A DNA stretch of 64,000 nucleotides from CAVQEG01 sp963711465 (GTDB lineage Bacteria; Bacteroidota; Ignavibacteria; OLB7): positions 2,046,001 to 2,110,000 of the forward strand of contig CAVQEG010000001.1 of assembly GCA_963711465.1 (NCBI GenBank). The letters run 5' to 3'. Made by a program: the position numbers and the translations under genes. The notes beneath the pieces are model-generated. The model saw nothing but the letters and a program-made list of their open reading frames with translations. It did not search any database and was not told the origin of the DNA. Below, piece by piece: positions 63,901 to 64,000 of this stretch; position 1 is the first letter of the stretch, and every line of letters starts with the position of its first letter.

Positions 63901-64000
63901 ACGCCACCTCGTCCTTGAGGAATTCCGGCGCATAGGTCCGCACGAGCCAGTGGCAGACGTGGTGGAGTTCCTTGACGACCTGTCGCGAATCGACCGTCCC
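60902..64000 (-). CDS. hsdR: Type I restriction enzyme HsdR, EcoKI-type, N-terminus outside window
   Basis: The frame is open to the window edge (1033 codons present). A charged coiled coil (RKELEALEEKLAEQNKREL) leads to the PD-(D/E)XK nuclease VDYVLWGDDGKPLGLVEAKK (Asp and Glu-x-Lys). The SF2 motor follows: Walker A MATGTGKTRTAIALVD, Walker B LVIIDEAHRSVYQKYG, LLVGLTATPREDI, then AISVDMLDTGIDVPEVANLV and WQMIGRGTRLCPDL. The C-terminal EcoEI_R_C-like part ends near GREEVIEGVVGVLES. This subfamily differs from the EcoR124-like hsdR at 37268. Its hsdM and hsdS must lie outside the window. hicBA follows it by about 100 nt. Confidence 0.93.
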   Translation of the reverse strand, partial: GTVDSRQVVKELHHVCHWLVRTYAPEFLKDEVAWSDAQVPPAPVAGAVVPRKELEALEEKLAEQNKRELKQQQERDELDKELQKVRRELAELRAAAEKQPDTHDYSEAETRHYLIDVELRRAGWPLDGKRDREYEVTGMPNAHGVGKVDYVLWGDDGKPLGLVEAKKTSVDPQVGQQQAKLYADCLERMHGQRPIIFITNGYETWIWDDEMYPPRKVAGFYKKEELTRLIRRRAQREPLDVANVKDAIVERYYQKRAILSIAQQFTTQRRKALLVMATGTGKTRTAIALVDLLQRAGWVKRALFLADRVSLVNQAVNAFKAHLPESSPVNLVTEKNTEGRVYVCTYPTMMGLIDETDGGEARFGVGHFDLVIIDEAHRSVYQKYGAIFRYFDSLLVGLTATPREDIDRNTYDLFDLENGVPTDAYELEQAVKDGFLVPPRVQQVDLKFPREGIDYDALSEEEKAQWEGLDWGDEVDPGTMPESVNAAAINNWLFNRDTVDKVLQYLMEHGHKVEGGDRLAKTIIFARNHDHAKFIEERFNHHYPHYRGHFARIIDNYAKYPQSLLDDFSQKDKPPHIAISVDMLDTGIDVPEVANLVFFKPVYSKIKFWQMIGRGTRLCPDLYGPGLDKQDFRVFDFCFNFDFFRENPEGINTKDSAPLGTRLFRARVQLLGQLQADPDLDPDERLRASLTDGLHREVAAMNRDNFLVREHLQAVERFQDRDAWKHLSESDRTTLEREVADLPTELDTDDVESRLFDLTALRMQLGFLQGDIASIERHRKRVVEMAMLLEEKAAIPAVRAQLEYLAAIQEPGFWEGLTLDTLEDMRLRMRGLVPFLDRKKRTIVYTDFKDEITGVREEDAIAIPKMTGAQYQKKVADYLQNHLHHAAIQRLRHNQPLTERDLKDLEAMLVKIGADDGEILLQDLLTRTNSPSLPYFIRTLVGMDRAAAQAAFSQFLNDRSLTPQQIRFVEMVIDQLTARGVMDAAALYEAPFTSLHSGGPEGVFAGREEVIEGVVGVLESVRVTNETALRGC

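Overview
The window looks like a chromosomal segment of a high-GC member of the Bacteroidota/FCB group, most likely an Ignavibacteria or Kapabacteria-like lineage. I infer this from several large secreted proteins ending in a type IX secretion (T9SS) type A sorting domain, SpvB/RHS-type proteins with the Bacteroidota layout, BNR and FG-GAP proteins, a DUF1573 protein and weak Shine-Dalgarno sequences. Only established family knowledge supports the taxonomy; there is no rRNA here.

Layout. (1) 1-16.2 kb, minus strand: a tightly coupled operon of exported proteins (FG-GAP/ASPIC with T9SS tag, OmpH/Skp-like chaperone, small lipoprotein, two giant RHS-like proteins, two further secreted proteins), preceded by a Cys-rich T9SS protein, an ECF sigma factor and another small secreted protein. 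(2) 16.5-25.3 kb: a transposase-HTH/LuxR fusion regulator, a frameshifted NUMOD4-HNH endonuclease, an excisionase-like HTH protein, tRNA-Arg(CCT), a DinB protein, a B12-binding radical SAM enzyme, a SLOG-like protein and a BNR/T9SS protein. (3) 25.4-33.0 kb, plus strand, lower GC and patchwork: remnants of an HNH gene and an IS30 element, small orphan genes, a complete two-gene Gabija system (gajA, gajB), then a small ORF plus an SDH_sah-type ClpP-fold protease. Palindromes with the architecture of integron attC sites sit before gajA and after gajB, and a 15-bp repeat bounds the protease module, so this looks like a cassette array without an integrase in view. (4) 33.3-41.6 kb, minus strand: a type I restriction-modification operon hsdR-hsdS-prrC-like-hsdM in which consecutive genes overlap by 4 nt. 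The embedded PrrC-like anticodon nuclease is frameshifted in an A7 run just before its nuclease domain. A nuclease-RAMA fusion and an hsdM N-terminal stub lie upstream. (5) 42-44.4 kb: IS21 debris, an XRE-ImmA/IrrE regulator with a MazF toxin, and a YjzC-like protein.

(6) 44.4-58.7 kb: an insertion-sequence cluster. Four copies of one ISL3-family element are present; one is intact with an 8-bp target duplication, and three carry a 148-bp MITE at the same place in the transposase. IS256, IS3, IS21 and a second ISL3-type remnant surround them. Between the copies is a second minus-strand block of secreted genes (DUF1573, BNR, Cys-rich). (7) 58.9-64 kb: a zinc-ribbon membrane protein, a broken PD-(D/E)XK nuclease, a hicBA toxin-antitoxin pair lying between two related hsdR 3' ends, and the 3' part of a second, EcoKI-type hsdR that leaves the window.

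Together the right-hand 39 kb read as a defence island (Gabija, two type I RM systems, a PrrC-like toxin, MazF and HicA toxins, a protease module) that has been reworked by transposons, while the left-hand 25 kb is mostly ordinary chromosome with export-oriented genes.
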